Counted from the first letter of the stretch, positions 8,622-18,271 are shown. The stretch is DNA of 64,000 bases from Pseudomonas sp. A-RE-19 (GCF_019956555.1 NZ_JAHBDQ010000022.1:62001-126000); one strand, 5' to 3'. Numbers and translations: made by a program. Notes: generated from the sequence alone by a model not told the origin.

Positions 8622-9463
8622 ACGCCATGACCCGTAGTAAATGGCTGGCCGCTCTGTGCCTGGTGCCCTTTGCGATTTTCTTCTTCGTGTTCCAGATTGC
8701 CCCGTTGCTCTGGGTGATGATCAACAGCCTGCAATCGGAAGAGTTCGGCTGGGGCCTGGCCAATTTCAGCAAAATCTTCAACTCGAAGTTCTATTTGCAG
8801 GCGATCCAGTACAGCCTCGAGATCAGTTTCTGGTCCAGCGTGTTCGGCATCATCATCGCCGTACTCGGCGCCTACTCCTTGCGCCGGGTCGACTCGAAAC
8901 TGCGCAACTTCGTCAATGCCTTCGCCAACATGACCAGCAACTTCGCCGGCGTGCCCCTGGCCTTCGCGTTCATCATTTTGCTGGGGTTCAACGGCACCTT
9001 CACCATCATGCTCAAACAGGCCGGGATCATTCAGGACTTCAACCTGTACTCGAAAACCGGGCTGATCATTCTCTACACCTACTTCCAGATTCCCCTGGGC
9101 GTGCTGCTGCTCTACCCGGCGTTCGACGCCTTGCGCGAAGACTGGCGTGAGTCCGCCGCGTTGCTGGGCGCCAACGGCTGGCAATTCTGGCGGCACATCG
9201 GTTTGCCGGTGCTGACCCCGGCGCTGCTGGGCACATTCGTAATCCTGCTGGCCAACGCCCTTGGCGCGTACGCCACGGTCTACGCCCTGACCACCGGCAA
9301 CTTCAACGTGTTGCCGATCCGCATCGCGGCGATGGTCTCCGGCGACATTTCCCTCGATCCGAACCTGGCCAGTGCTTTGGCCGTGGTGCTGGTGGCGTTG
9401 ATGACCCTGGTGACCATCGTGCATCAGCTGCTGTTGAAGAGGAGCTACCATGTCTCGCGCTGA
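8618..9463 (+). CDS. ABC transporter permease 1
   Basis: A 281-residue inner-membrane protein with about six spans and the binding-protein-dependent permease EAA-type loop (AFDALREDWRESAALLGANGWQFWRHIGLPVL). GTG 8618 is chosen because GGGAG at 8604 has the right spacing and the start overlaps the previous stop (GTGA). ATG 8627 is the alternative. It overlaps the next permease by 14 bases. Together the two form the membrane channel of the importer. Confidence 0.88.
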   Translation: MNAMTRSKWLAALCLVPFAIFFFVFQIAPLLWVMINSLQSEEFGWGLANFSKIFNSKFYLQAIQYSLEISFWSSVFGIIIAVLGAYSLRRVDSKLRNFVNAFANMTSNFAGVPLAFAFIILLGFNGTFTIMLKQAGIIQDFNLYSKTGLIILYTYFQIPLGVLLLYPAFDALREDWRESAALLGANGWQFWRHIGLPVLTPALLGTFVILLANALGAYATVYALTTGNFNVLPIRIAAMVSGDISLDPNLASALAVVLVALMTLVTIVHQLLLKRSYHVSR

Positions 9464-10250
9464 ACTGGGCCCCGTCGGTGTCTACCACCGCGTCGTGGTC
9501 TATTTGCTGTTTGCCATTCTGTTGTTGCCGCTGCTCGGAACGTTGATCTACTCGATCGCCAGCAGTTGGTCCGCGACGATCATGCCCAGCGGCTTTACCT
9601 TCAAGTGGTACATCCAGCTGTGGAGCGATCCGCGCTTTCTCGACGCATTCGGCCAGTCGCTGCTGGTGTGCGTCGGCTCGCTGATCCTGTCGGTGGTGCT
9701 GATTCTGCCGCTGCTGTTCGTGGTGCATTACCACTTCCCGAAACTCGACGCGTTGATGAACATCCTGATCCTGCTGCCCTTCGCGGTACCGCCGGTGGTG
9801 TCGTCGGTGGGACTGTTGCAGCTTTATGGCTCGGGGCCGTTCGCCATGGTCGGTACGCCGTGGATTCTGATCGGTTGCTACTTCACCGTGGCGCTGCCGT
9901 TCATGTACCGGGCGATCACCAACAACCTGCAAGCAATCAACCTGCGCGATCTGATGGACGCCGCGCAACTGCTCGGCGCCAGCACCTGGCAGGCGGCATT
10001 CCTGGTGGTGCTGCCAAACCTGCGCAAGGGTTTGATGGTGGCGTTGTTGCTGTCGTTCTCGTTCCTGTTCGGTGAATTCGTGTTCGCCAACATCCTCGTC
10101 GGTACCCGCTACGAAACCCTGCAGGTCTACCTCAACAACATGCGTAACAGCAGCGGCCATTTCACCAGTGCGCTGGTGATTTCCTACTTCTTCTTTGTGC
10201 TGGTTCTGACCTGGGCGGCCAATATCTTGAACAAGGACAAAAGCGAATGA
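9450..10250 (+). CDS. ABC transporter permease 2
   Basis: A 266-residue membrane protein with about six spans. The EAA-type motif is at NLRDLMDAAQLLGASTWQAAFLVVLPNLRKG. GAGGAG lies directly before the start, inside the end of permease 1. Its own end overlaps the ATPase start by four bases (ATGA), so the permeases and ATPase are translationally coupled. It pairs with permease 1 as the heterodimeric channel. Confidence 0.88.
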   Translation: MSRAELGPVGVYHRVVVYLLFAILLLPLLGTLIYSIASSWSATIMPSGFTFKWYIQLWSDPRFLDAFGQSLLVCVGSLILSVVLILPLLFVVHYHFPKLDALMNILILLPFAVPPVVSSVGLLQLYGSGPFAMVGTPWILIGCYFTVALPFMYRAITNNLQAINLRDLMDAAQLLGASTWQAAFLVVLPNLRKGLMVALLLSFSFLFGEFVFANILVGTRYETLQVYLNNMRNSSGHFTSALVISYFFFVLVLTWAANILNKDKSE

Positions 10251-11236
10251 GCTATGTCAGCGTCCAACATCTACAGAAAAACTACGCAGGCACCACGGTG
10301 TTCAGCGACATCAACTGCGAAATCAAGAAAGGCGAATTCGTCACCCTTCTGGGCCCGTCCGGTTGCGGCAAGTCCACCCTGCTGCGCTGCATCGCCGGCC
10401 TGACCTCGGTGGACGGCGGCAAGATCCTGCTGGAAGGTCAGGACCTCGTCCCGCTGAGCCCGCAAAAACGCGGAATCGGCATGGTGTTCCAGAGTTACGC
10501 CCTGTTCCCGAACATGACCGTGGAACAGAACGTCGCCTTCGGCTTGCGCATGCAGAAGGTCAACGCCGACGACAGCCACAAGCGCGTCACCGAAGTACTG
10601 ACACTGGTGGAGCTCAATGACTTCGCCGCCCGTTACCCACATCAACTGTCCGGTGGCCAGTGCCAGCGTGTCGCCCTGGCGCGCTCGCTGGTGACCCGGC
10701 CTCGGTTGTTGTTGCTGGATGAGCCGCTGTCGGCATTGGATGCGCGGATTCGCAAGCACCTGCGCGAACAGATCCGTCAGATCCAGCGCGAATTGGGCCT
10801 GACCACGATCTTCGTCACTCACGATCAGGAAGAAGCCCTGACCATGTCTGACCGAATCTTCCTGATGAATCAGGGAAAGATCGTACAAAGCGGCGATGCG
10901 GAAACCCTCTACACCGCGCCAGTCGATATTTTTGCCGCAGGCTTCATCGGCAACTACAACCTGCTGGACGCCGACAGCGCGACGAAACTGTTGCAACGAC
11001 CGATCACCCATCGCCTCGCGATTCGCCCGGAAGCCATCGAGCTAAGCCTCAACGGCGAACTCGACGCGCAAATCCGCAGCCATAGTCTGTTGGGCAACGT
11101 GATTCGCTACCGGGTGGAAGCCCGGGGCGTGGAATTGGTGGTGGATGTGCTGAACCGCTCGGCGGCCGACCTGCATCCCGATGGTCAGCGCCTGGCGCTT
11201 TCCATCGATCCGACGGCCCTGTGTGAGGTAGCCTGA
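10247..11236 (+). CDS. ABC transporter ATP-binding protein
   Basis: A 329-residue ATPase with Walker A GPSGCGKST (near residue 38), Q-loop VFQSYALFPNMTV, signature LSGGQCQRVALARSL, Walker B RLLLLDEPLSALD and the switch His in FVTHDQEEAL. The final 90 residues form a short TOBE-like domain, as in Fe3+, spermidine and phosphonate importers. It is the last transporter component of the operon and is followed 34 bases later by the HAD phosphatase gene. Confidence 0.92.
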   Translation: MSYVSVQHLQKNYAGTTVFSDINCEIKKGEFVTLLGPSGCGKSTLLRCIAGLTSVDGGKILLEGQDLVPLSPQKRGIGMVFQSYALFPNMTVEQNVAFGLRMQKVNADDSHKRVTEVLTLVELNDFAARYPHQLSGGQCQRVALARSLVTRPRLLLLDEPLSALDARIRKHLREQIRQIQRELGLTTIFVTHDQEEALTMSDRIFLMNQGKIVQSGDAETLYTAPVDIFAAGFIGNYNLLDADSATKLLQRPITHRLAIRPEAIELSLNGELDAQIRSHSLLGNVIRYRVEARGVELVVDVLNRSAADLHPDGQRLALSIDPTALCEVA

Positions 11237-11270
11237 TGACTTTGCTGATGTTGAAGAGAGAACTGCACTG

Positions 11271-11924
11271 ATGGCCCTGGCAATTTTTGATCTGGACGAA
11301 ACCCTGATCCACGGCGACTGCGCCTCGCTATGGAGCGAACAGATGGCCCGCCTCGGCTGGGTCGATGGCGAATCCTTCCTGCGTCGCGACAAGGAATTGA
11401 TGGATGCGTACGGCAGGGGCCATCTGGCCATGGAAGACTACATGGCCTTCAGCCTGGAGCCGATGATCGGTCGCACACCGCAAGAGCTCGAGCACTTGGT
11501 GACGCCTTGGGTAGAAGACTTTATCGAGCCGATCATCTTCAGCGACGCCACCAAAGCCATCGCCGCCCATCGCAAGGCGGGCGACCGGATCCTGGTGATC
11601 TCCGCCTCGGGCACGCATTTGGTCAAGCCAATTGCCGACCGTCTGGGCATCGACGAAATTCTCGGCATCGAGCTGGAAGTGGCGCATGGGGTGTACAGCG
11701 GCAATACCGTTGGCACGCTGACCTACCGCGAAGGCAAGATCACCCGCTTGTTGGAGTGGCTGGATGCCGAAGAGGAAAACCTGGAAGGCGCGAGCTTCTA
11801 TTCCGATTCACGCAACGATTTGCCGCTGCTGCTCAAGGTAGATTTCCCACACGTGGTGAACCCGGATCCGGTTCTGCTCGAACACGCCGAAAAGGCCGGC
11901 TGGCCGATCCATATCTGGAAGTAA
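11271..11924 (+). CDS. HAD-IB family phosphatase
   Basis: A 217-residue SerB-like HAD hydrolase. Motif I is FDLDETLIHGD with the two catalytic aspartates. Motif II is VISASGTHLV, the conserved Lys lies in the following helix, and motif III is FYSDSRNDLPLL. It acts in the cytoplasm on a small phosphate ester. It follows the ABC ATPase on the same strand, and GAAGAGAG lies near its start, so it probably belongs to the same transcription unit and may act after the phosphatase-superfamily enzyme at 7815. The substrate cannot be read from sequence. Confidence 0.88.
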   Translation: MALAIFDLDETLIHGDCASLWSEQMARLGWVDGESFLRRDKELMDAYGRGHLAMEDYMAFSLEPMIGRTPQELEHLVTPWVEDFIEPIIFSDATKAIAAHRKAGDRILVISASGTHLVKPIADRLGIDEILGIELEVAHGVYSGNTVGTLTYREGKITRLLEWLDAEEENLEGASFYSDSRNDLPLLLKVDFPHVVNPDPVLLEHAEKAGWPIHIWK

Positions 11925-11934
11925 GTTGGCCCCT

Positions 11935-12020
11935 GTGGGAGCGAGCCTGCTCGCGATGAACGATAACGCGGTCTTGCAGATAAACCGCGTCGCCTGAATC
12001 GCGAGCAGGCTCGCTCCCAC
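11935..12020. repeat. REPIN
   Basis: GTGGGAGCGAGCCTGCTCGCGAT and its inverse flank about 40 bases. It lies between the convergent HAD phosphatase and quinone oxidoreductase genes, where it may also end transcription from both sides. Confidence 0.92.
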
Positions 12021-12038
12021 AGGTTCAGTGCATTGTCG

Positions 12039-13001
12039 TCAAACCAGGCTCTCGTCGATCACCAACACCAACTTCCCCGATACCTTATTGGTCGCCAGCT
12101 CCGCAAACGCCGCTTCGGCATCCTTGATCGCAAATGTCCTGGCCAGTTGCGGGCTCAACCGCCCTTCGGCAAACAGCGGCCAGACATGCTGACTGAGATC
12201 GCTGAACAGATCGGCCTTGAACTGATCGTCACGGCTGCGCAGGGTCGAACCCAGCAGTTGCACGCGCTTGGCCAGCACCTGCGCCAGATCCAGTTGCGCC
12301 TCACGCCCGCCCATCAAACCGATCAGCACCCAACGCCCATCGCGCGCCAGCAGCTTGAGGTTCAACGCCGCGTAGTTGCCACCCACCGGGTCGAGGATCA
12401 CGTCGAACGGCCCCAGATCGTTCAAGCTGTCCAGATCGCCGTTGCGCACCACCCCACCCTGCGCACCCAACGTTTCACAGTAGGCCAGACGCTCGGCAGA
12501 ACCGACGCTGACCCAGCACGGGTTACCAAACGCCTTGCACAGCTGAATGGCAGCTGAACCGATTCCACTGGCTCCGGCGTGCAGGAGAACTTTCTCACCC
12601 GGTTTGAGCGCAGCCAATTGAAACAAATTCAGCCAAACGGTCGCATACACTTCCGGCAATGCTGCCGCCTCGGCCAGGGACAAACCTTCGGGAACCGGCA
12701 ACACATGCCGTCCGTCGACAACTACCTCCTCGGCCATCCCACCCCCGGCCAGCAAGGCGCAAACCCGATCCCCGACCTGCCAGGAAGAGCCCGGACCGAC
12801 CTCGCTGATCACCCCCGAACACTCAAGACCCAGTACTTGACTGGCTCCCGGTGGCGGCGGATAGAGCCCCGCCTTCTGCAACAAATCGGCGCGATTGAGT
12901 CCCGCTGCCGCCACTCGGATACGAACTTGTCCTACATCGCACGTAGGACTCGGCTCTTCAACCCACTCCACTCGCCCCTCAACGCCTTGCAATGCTTTCA
13001 C
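12039..13001 (-). CDS. NAD(P)H quinone oxidoreductase, zeta-crystallin/PIG3 type
   Basis: A 320-residue zinc-independent medium-chain dehydrogenase/reductase. The N-terminal GroES-like domain carries AAGLNRADLLQKAGLYP. The Rossmann domain has LLHAGASGIGSAAIQLCKAFG, and the C-terminus is LVGLMGGREAQLDLAQVL-like. These enzymes reduce quinones with NADPH. The start codon is GTG, preceded by GGAGG at four bases. It is a single gene with a long upstream gap before prc. Length and motifs are normal. Confidence 0.9.
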   Translation of the reverse strand: MKALQGVEGRVEWVEEPSPTCDVGQVRIRVAAAGLNRADLLQKAGLYPPPPGASQVLGLECSGVISEVGPGSSWQVGDRVCALLAGGGMAEEVVVDGRHVLPVPEGLSLAEAAALPEVYATVWLNLFQLAALKPGEKVLLHAGASGIGSAAIQLCKAFGNPCWVSVGSAERLAYCETLGAQGGVVRNGDLDSLNDLGPFDVILDPVGGNYAALNLKLLARDGRWVLIGLMGGREAQLDLAQVLAKRVQLLGSTLRSRDDQFKADLFSDLSQHVWPLFAEGRLSPQLARTFAIKDAEAAFAELATNKVSGKLVLVIDESLV

Positions 13002-13247
13002 AGTGCCTCCATAGTGAGTCTGGACTGAGCCCGAAGCTGTAGCGCCGGGCTTTTTGCATTATGCGACCGGCCCCAGGGTCTGTACGAAAGCTCGCCAAGC
13101 GGCGATCAGGCAAGGCAAAAACAGGCGAGGAAGCGGAATTCAGGTTCCTGAATGAGCATTCCGAGCCTGTTTTAACGCAGCACGATCGTCGCACAGGCAG
13201 TTTTCGACAGAGTCTAGGGGTACCGGCGACTTCATAGACGGCCTAAT

Positions 13248-15362
13248 ATGCGTTATCAATTGTCCCCGCGTCGAATCAGCATGAAGCATTTGTTCTCCAG
13301 CACCGCCCTCGCTCTTGTCATTGGTCTCGGTCTTTTGCCGATGTCGACCAATTCGTTCGCAGCCAATAGCTGGGACAAGCTTCAGCCCGATCGCGACGAA
13401 GTCATCGCCAGTCTGAACGTCGTCGAATTGCTCAAGCGTCACCACTACAGCAAGCCACCGCTCGACGATGCACGTTCCGCGATCATCTACGACAGCTACC
13501 TCAAGCTGCTGGATCCATCGCGCAGCTATTTCATGGCCAGCGATATCGCCGAATTCGACAAATGGAAAACCCAGTTTGACGACTTCCTTAAAAGCGGCGA
13601 CCTGAACGCCGGGTTCACCATCTACAAGCGCTATCTGGACCGCGTCAAGGCGCGTCTGGACTTTGCCCTTGGCGAGCTGAACAAGGGCGTCGACAAGATC
13701 GACTTCACCACCAAGGAAACCTTGCTGGTCGATCGCAAGGATGCCCCTTGGCTCAAGACCACCGCCGAGCTGGACGACCTGTGGCGCAAACGCGTCAAGG
13801 ACGAAGTGCTGCGGATGAAGATCTCCGGCAAAGAGCCAAAGCAGATCCAGGAAACCCTGACCAAGCGTTACAAAAATCAGCTGGTGCGACTGGACCAGAC
13901 CCGCGCGGAAGACATCTTCCAGGCGTACATCAACACCTTCGCCATGTCCTACGATCCGCACACCAACTATCTGTCACCGGATAACGCGGAGAACTTCGAC
14001 ATCAACATGAGCCTGTCCCTGGAGGGCATCGGCGCCGTGTTGCAGAGCGATAACGATCAAGTGAAAGTCGTGCGCCTGGTGCCTGCCGGCCCGGCCGACA
14101 AGACCAAGCTGGTTGCACCGGCCGACAAGATCATCGGTGTGGCCCAGGGCAACAAGGAAATGGTCGACGTGGTCGGCTGGCGCCTGGACGAAGTGGTCAA
14201 GCTGATCCGTGGGCCGAAAGGCACCGTGGTGCGCCTGGAAGTGATCCCGGCCAGCAATGCACCGAATGACCAGACCACCAAGATCGTGCCGATCACCCGC
14301 GAAGCGGTGAAGCTGGAAGATCAGGCGGTGAAGAAGTCGGTCCTCAACCTCAAACAGGACGGCAAGGACTACAAACTCGGCATCATCGAGATCCCGGCCT
14401 TCTACCTGGACTTCAAGGCCTTCCGTGCCGGCGATCCGGACTACAAGAGCACCACCCGCGACGTCAAGAAACTGCTGACCGAGTTGCAGAAAGACAAGGT
14501 CGACGGCGTGGTCATCGACCTGCGCAACAACGGCGGCGGCTCCTTGCAGGAAGCCACCGAGCTGACCAGTCTGTTCATCGACAAAGGTCCGACCGTACTG
14601 GTGCGTAACGCCGATGGCCGGGTCGATGTGCTGGAAGATGAAAACCCTGGGGCGTTCTACAAAGGCCCGATGGCGTTGCTGGTCAACCGTTTGTCCGCCT
14701 CGGCGTCGGAGATCTTCGCCGGTGCCATGCAGGACTACCATCGTGCCCTGATCATCGGTGGCCAGACCTTCGGCAAAGGCACCGTGCAGACTATTCAGCC
14801 GCTGAACCATGGCGAACTGAAACTGACCCTGGCCAAGTTCTACCGGGTTTCCGGTCAGAGCACCCAGCATCAGGGTGTGCTGCCGGACATCGATTATCCG
14901 TCGATCATCGACACCAAGGAAATCGGCGAAAGCGCCCTGCCGGAAGCCATGCCGTGGGACACCATCCATGCGGCCATCAAGCCTGCGCTTGACCCGTTCA
15001 AACCGTACATCACGCAGCTCAAGTCCGAGCATGACGTGCGCACGGCCAAAGACGCGGAGTTCGTGTTCATTCGCGACAAACTGGCCCTGGCGCAAAAGTT
15101 GATGAGCGAAAAAACCGTCAGCCTCAATGAAGCCGACCGTCGCGCACAACACGCCGATATCGAAGCCAAGCAACTGGCCATGGAAAACATCCGTCGCAAG
15201 GCCAAGGGCGAAGAACCGCTCAAAGAACTGAAGAAAGAAGACGAAGATGCCGTTGCCGCCGAGCCGGACAAGACCAAGCCAGAAGACGATGCCTACCTGA
15301 GCGAAACCGGGCGGATTCTGCTGGATTACTTGAAACTCAACACCGCGGTCGCCAAGCACTAA
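13248..15362 (+). CDS. prc: Periplasmic C-terminal processing protease (tail-specific protease)
   Basis: A 704-residue S41 protease with a signal peptide (KHLFSSTALALVIGLGLLPMSTNSFA). A PDZ domain lies around residues 245-335. The protease core has the Ser-Lys dyad in RLSASASEIFAGAMQ (Ser485) and TFGKGTVQ (Lys510). The Lys/Glu-rich tail matches the DUF3340 region of Prc. It degrades periplasmic proteins with non-polar C-termini and in pseudomonads affects envelope stress signalling. Neither start has a strong ribosome site. ATG 13281 would give a shorter, equally good signal peptide. A strong terminator follows at 15447. Confidence 0.94.
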   Translation: MRYQLSPRRISMKHLFSSTALALVIGLGLLPMSTNSFAANSWDKLQPDRDEVIASLNVVELLKRHHYSKPPLDDARSAIIYDSYLKLLDPSRSYFMASDIAEFDKWKTQFDDFLKSGDLNAGFTIYKRYLDRVKARLDFALGELNKGVDKIDFTTKETLLVDRKDAPWLKTTAELDDLWRKRVKDEVLRMKISGKEPKQIQETLTKRYKNQLVRLDQTRAEDIFQAYINTFAMSYDPHTNYLSPDNAENFDINMSLSLEGIGAVLQSDNDQVKVVRLVPAGPADKTKLVAPADKIIGVAQGNKEMVDVVGWRLDEVVKLIRGPKGTVVRLEVIPASNAPNDQTTKIVPITREAVKLEDQAVKKSVLNLKQDGKDYKLGIIEIPAFYLDFKAFRAGDPDYKSTTRDVKKLLTELQKDKVDGVVIDLRNNGGGSLQEATELTSLFIDKGPTVLVRNADGRVDVLEDENPGAFYKGPMALLVNRLSASASEIFAGAMQDYHRALIIGGQTFGKGTVQTIQPLNHGELKLTLAKFYRVSGQSTQHQGVLPDIDYPSIIDTKEIGESALPEAMPWDTIHAAIKPALDPFKPYITQLKSEHDVRTAKDAEFVFIRDKLALAQKLMSEKTVSLNEADRRAQHADIEAKQLAMENIRRKAKGEEPLKELKKEDEDAVAAEPDKTKPEDDAYLSETGRILLDYLKLNTAVAKH

Positions 15363-15446
15363 GTTGTTCCAATCAGGATGATGGCAATTTAATGCTGACG
15401 CTCCCCGGAGCGTCATCAAACAGTCATCATTCTGTCGTGAAATACA

Positions 15447-15491
15447 GGACTGGGCGTGCTCTTTAACGAGAGTACGCCCGGTCCTTTTTTT
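15447..15491 (+). terminator. Rho-independent terminator after prc
   Basis: GGACTGGGCGT pairs with ACGCCCGGTCC around a loop containing ACGAG, followed by an eight-T run. It lies just before the start of the next gene. Confidence 0.88.
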
Positions 15492-15507
15492 ATCGCCAGA
15501 GAACGCC

Positions 15508-17298
15508 ATGACCACGACCGAACAGCTGAGTGCCTTGAGTTCAATACTGACTCAAAGCGGTTTGCACAGCCTGTTCCAACCGATCATTTCCCTCTCTGAA
15601 CGACGTATCATCGGTTACGAAGCCCTCAGCCGTGGCCCCTCCAACAGTCCGCTGCACTCCCCTGTCGCCCTGTTCGCTGTTGCCCGCCAGGCCGGTCGCC
15701 TCAGCGAGCTGGAGATCGCTTGCCGTCAAAGTGCTTGCCGCCGTTTCAATGAGCAGCAACTGCCCGGCAAACTTTTCCTCAATGTGTCCCCCGAATCCCT
15801 GCTTGAAGCCGCCCACCAACCCGGACGCACCCTGCAACTGCTGCAGGATTTCGGCATACCGCCGAGCCAGGTGGTGATCGAACTGACCGAACAGACCCCG
15901 ACCGACGATTTCCAGTTGCTGCAAAACGCCCTGCATCACTATCGGGCAATGGGGTTTTCCATTGCCCTGGATGATTTGGGCGCCGGTTATTCAAGCTTGC
16001 GGCTCTGGTCAGAATTGCGCCCGGATTACGTCAAGATCGATCGGCACTTTATCGACGGCATTCATCAGGACGCGCTCAAGCGTGAATTCGTCGGCTCGAT
16101 CCTGCAGATCGCCAAGGCTTCCCGGGCAAAAGTGATTGCCGAAGGCATCGAATTACCGGAAGAGCTCGCGGTATTGACCGAGATGGGCGTCGATCTGCTG
16201 CAAGGCTATCTGCTCTGCCGACCACAAGAGCATCCGCCCCGCGATGCCCGAACCTTGATGCCCAAACCAAACAGCGCTGCAGCGATACTGAACGAAGAAG
16301 TCAGCGATCTCAGCGCCTTGCTCAACGACCTGCCGGCGGTGACCAGCCACACCCCGACCGCCACCGTGCTGGAAGCCTTCCGTCGCCAGGCCAACCTGAA
16401 CTCCCTGGCGGTGCTCGACGAACAAGGCCAGCCCTGCGGCATCGTCCACCGTCATTCGCTCTCGGACGCCCTGCTCAAGCCCTTTGCCACCGACCTGTTT
16501 GCCCGCAAACCCATCAGCCGCCTGATGAGCGACGACTTCCTCGCCGTGGAAATGAGCCAGTCGCTGCAACAGGTCAGCCGCTTGATCACCAGTCGCGCCC
16601 GACAACGCATCGAAGAAGACTTCATCATCACCCTCAACGGCAGCTATCTGGGACTGGGCCGAGTGATCGACGTGCTCAAGCTGATTACCGAACTGAAAAT
16701 CCAGCAAGCGCGCTACGCCAACCCGCTGACCCTGCTACCGGGCAACGTGCCGATCCAGCAATGCCTGACACGGCTGCTACAACAGGAAAGGGAATCGGTG
16801 ATCTGCTACGTGGACATCGACAGCTTCAAACCCTTCAACGACATCTACGGCTACGGTCGTGGGGATGAAGTCCTGCTGTGCCTGGCGCAATGTCTGAGCG
16901 ACCGCGTCGACCCGGCCCGCGACTTCGTCGGCCATATCGGCGGCGACGACTTCCTGCTGGTGCTCGGCCCGGAAGACTGGCGCAAACGTCTGAACCAATT
17001 GCTGGACGACTTCCACAGCCAATGCCGACGCTTTTACCGCAGCGAACACCTGGAAGCCGGCTGCTTCATCGCCCCCAACCGTCAGGGCGTAAGACAGGAG
17101 TTCCCGCTGCTGTCCCTGTCTATCGGCGTGGTGCATTTGCATCCACAGGCCTGTGGACAACTCGATGCGAGCCAGTTGGCCGAGATGGCCTCGCAGGCCA
17201 AGCACCACGCGAAGAATGTGCCGGGGTACAGCGTGCATGTGATTGATAGCCTGGCGGTGCCGGCAACCGAGGAAGCGTTGGTTGCCGGACATCGGTGA
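15508..17298 (+). CDS. EAL-CBS-GGDEF cyclic-di-GMP signalling protein
   Basis: A 596-residue cytosolic protein. The EAL domain (about 1-245) starts with YEALSRG (Glu38) and keeps LNVSPESL, ELTEQ, ALDDLGAGYSS, VKIDRHF, IAEGIE and LLQGYLLCRP, so phosphodiesterase activity is expected. A CBS pair occupies about 270-390. The GGDEF domain (about 420-590) carries the variant GGDDF at 478-482. It therefore probably hydrolyses c-di-GMP, with the CBS pair sensing a nucleotide. Whether the GGDDF domain is a working cyclase is open. Position after prc is conserved in Pseudomonas. No membrane segments. Confidence 0.93.
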   Translation: MTTTEQLSALSSILTQSGLHSLFQPIISLSERRIIGYEALSRGPSNSPLHSPVALFAVARQAGRLSELEIACRQSACRRFNEQQLPGKLFLNVSPESLLEAAHQPGRTLQLLQDFGIPPSQVVIELTEQTPTDDFQLLQNALHHYRAMGFSIALDDLGAGYSSLRLWSELRPDYVKIDRHFIDGIHQDALKREFVGSILQIAKASRAKVIAEGIELPEELAVLTEMGVDLLQGYLLCRPQEHPPRDARTLMPKPNSAAAILNEEVSDLSALLNDLPAVTSHTPTATVLEAFRRQANLNSLAVLDEQGQPCGIVHRHSLSDALLKPFATDLFARKPISRLMSDDFLAVEMSQSLQQVSRLITSRARQRIEEDFIITLNGSYLGLGRVIDVLKLITELKIQQARYANPLTLLPGNVPIQQCLTRLLQQERESVICYVDIDSFKPFNDIYGYGRGDEVLLCLAQCLSDRVDPARDFVGHIGGDDFLLVLGPEDWRKRLNQLLDDFHSQCRRFYRSEHLEAGCFIAPNRQGVRQEFPLLSLSIGVVHLHPQACGQLDASQLAEMASQAKHHAKNVPGYSVHVIDSLAVPATEEALVAGHR

Positions 17299-17356
17299 TG
17301 GCTGCGATCTTTTGATCTTGCTCTTGTGGCGAAGGCCGGCTTAAGACGCAGAACCT

Positions 17357-17444
17357 GTGGGAGCGTGGCTTGCCCGCGAAGAACGATGACGCGTAATGCC
17401 TGAAAAACCGCGGTGCCTTCTTCGCGGGCAAGCCACGCTCCCAC
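17357..17444. repeat. REPIN
   Basis: GTGGGAGCGTGGCTTGCCC and its inverse flank a spacer. This GTGGCTTGCCCGCGAA subtype occurs once in the window. It lies after the EAL/GGDEF gene. Confidence 0.9.
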
Positions 17445-17507
17445 AGGATATTCGCTTAACTTACCTGCATTGGGGCAAGCGCCCTCGTCACAAAAAGCTG
17501 TTCGGCG

Positions 17508-17831
17508 CTATTCCGAAGGCCGAGCCCGCAACCGCCGCCCAATCACATCCAGCACATCACACCCATCGCGCAGTGGAATGGCACAGAGCAAGGCAAAGTC
17601 GCTGAGTATCGTCGAATCACACTCGACCGAGCCGCGCATGGACAGGTTCTCAAGCACCTGGGTGACGGCGCGGATTCGATAGCTGGCGGCGTCGGTCAGA
17701 ATGTCCAGCGGCGCGTGGGTATCGACGAACAGCGTGGGCATGTCGTTGCAGTTGCTGGTGAGCGCCATGAAGCGGCTTTTGGGGTGGGGAGTTGGTTTTT
17801 CGTAGGGTGGATCAGGATGAAGTGTTGGCAT
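17508..17831 (-). CDS. Small Pseudomonas hypothetical protein (DUF3077/DUF6124-like)
   Basis: A 107-residue protein starting MPTLHPDPPYEKPTP. The start at 17831 has GGAAGG six bases upstream; an earlier frame-open stretch to 17864 lacks one. The Pro-rich N-terminus, the central PTLFVDTHAPLDILTDAASY and the helix AVTQVLENL resemble the short DUF3077 and DUF6124 proteins that occur in multiple copies in Pseudomonas. Function is unknown. It stands alone after the REPIN at 17357, with a gap of nearly 500 bases to the next gene upstream. Confidence 0.65.
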   Translation of the reverse strand: MPTLHPDPPYEKPTPHPKSRFMALTSNCNDMPTLFVDTHAPLDILTDAASYRIRAVTQVLENLSMRGSVECDSTILSDFALLCAIPLRDGCDVLDVIGRRLRARPSE

Positions 17832-18271
17832 TTGAGACCTTCCGATGAAAATGGGAGCTGCCAAAAGCCTTCCTACAGGCTTGGGTGGCAGCTATACGCG
17901 GGGTAGGAATACCGAGCATCGGAGACTCGACCACGCCGAAGCGTGCCCGCGCACAGCCGCCGCAACAGAGCTTACGGACGCACACTGTCGGCCGCAAACC
18001 AGGTTTCGACGCTTACGCATTACCGATGCTAATAAAGGGTTCCTACACCCCACCACTGAATTTTCAGTGACCATCAAAGGCTATCGGGTGAACTCATTTC
18101 GCACCAGTTCATGCAAATCGCTACAACTTGAAGGAAATCTCCGATGGATCTACCCGGCAATAAACGCGCGAGACTTTGCGGGGGATCAATCAGGAAAGAA
18201 GCCGGGAAAGGATGATGTTGATGTAGGGCGATTCGCTAATGGCGATTCATTAATCCACAAACAGGCAAAAA
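17832..18271. other. Intergenic stretch without a supported gene
   Basis: About 440 bases between the DUF3077-like gene and the terminator of the Sel1 operon. Open frames here (for example 17845-18309 +) have poor codon usage and no homology I recognise. GAAGGAAATCTCCG before ATG 18144 is a good ribosome site, but the frame ends after 23 codons. I see no tRNA or REP arms. A-rich DNA around 18040-18100 could hold a promoter. Confidence 0.5.

Noticed and set aside
8429..9451. A 340-codon minus-strand frame opposite the permease gene
   Set aside because: Gln/His-rich low-complexity translation typical of antisense reading. The plus-strand permease is well supported.
13974..15515. A 513-codon open frame on the minus strand opposite prc
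   Set aside because: It is the antisense shadow of prc, which has clear protease motifs; high GC third positions remove stops from the opposite strand. No ribosome site or homology.
18144..18215. 23-codon frame with a good ribosome site (GAAGGA)
   Set aside because: Very short, no hydrophobic segment or conserved look. Cannot be supported as a gene from one sequence.
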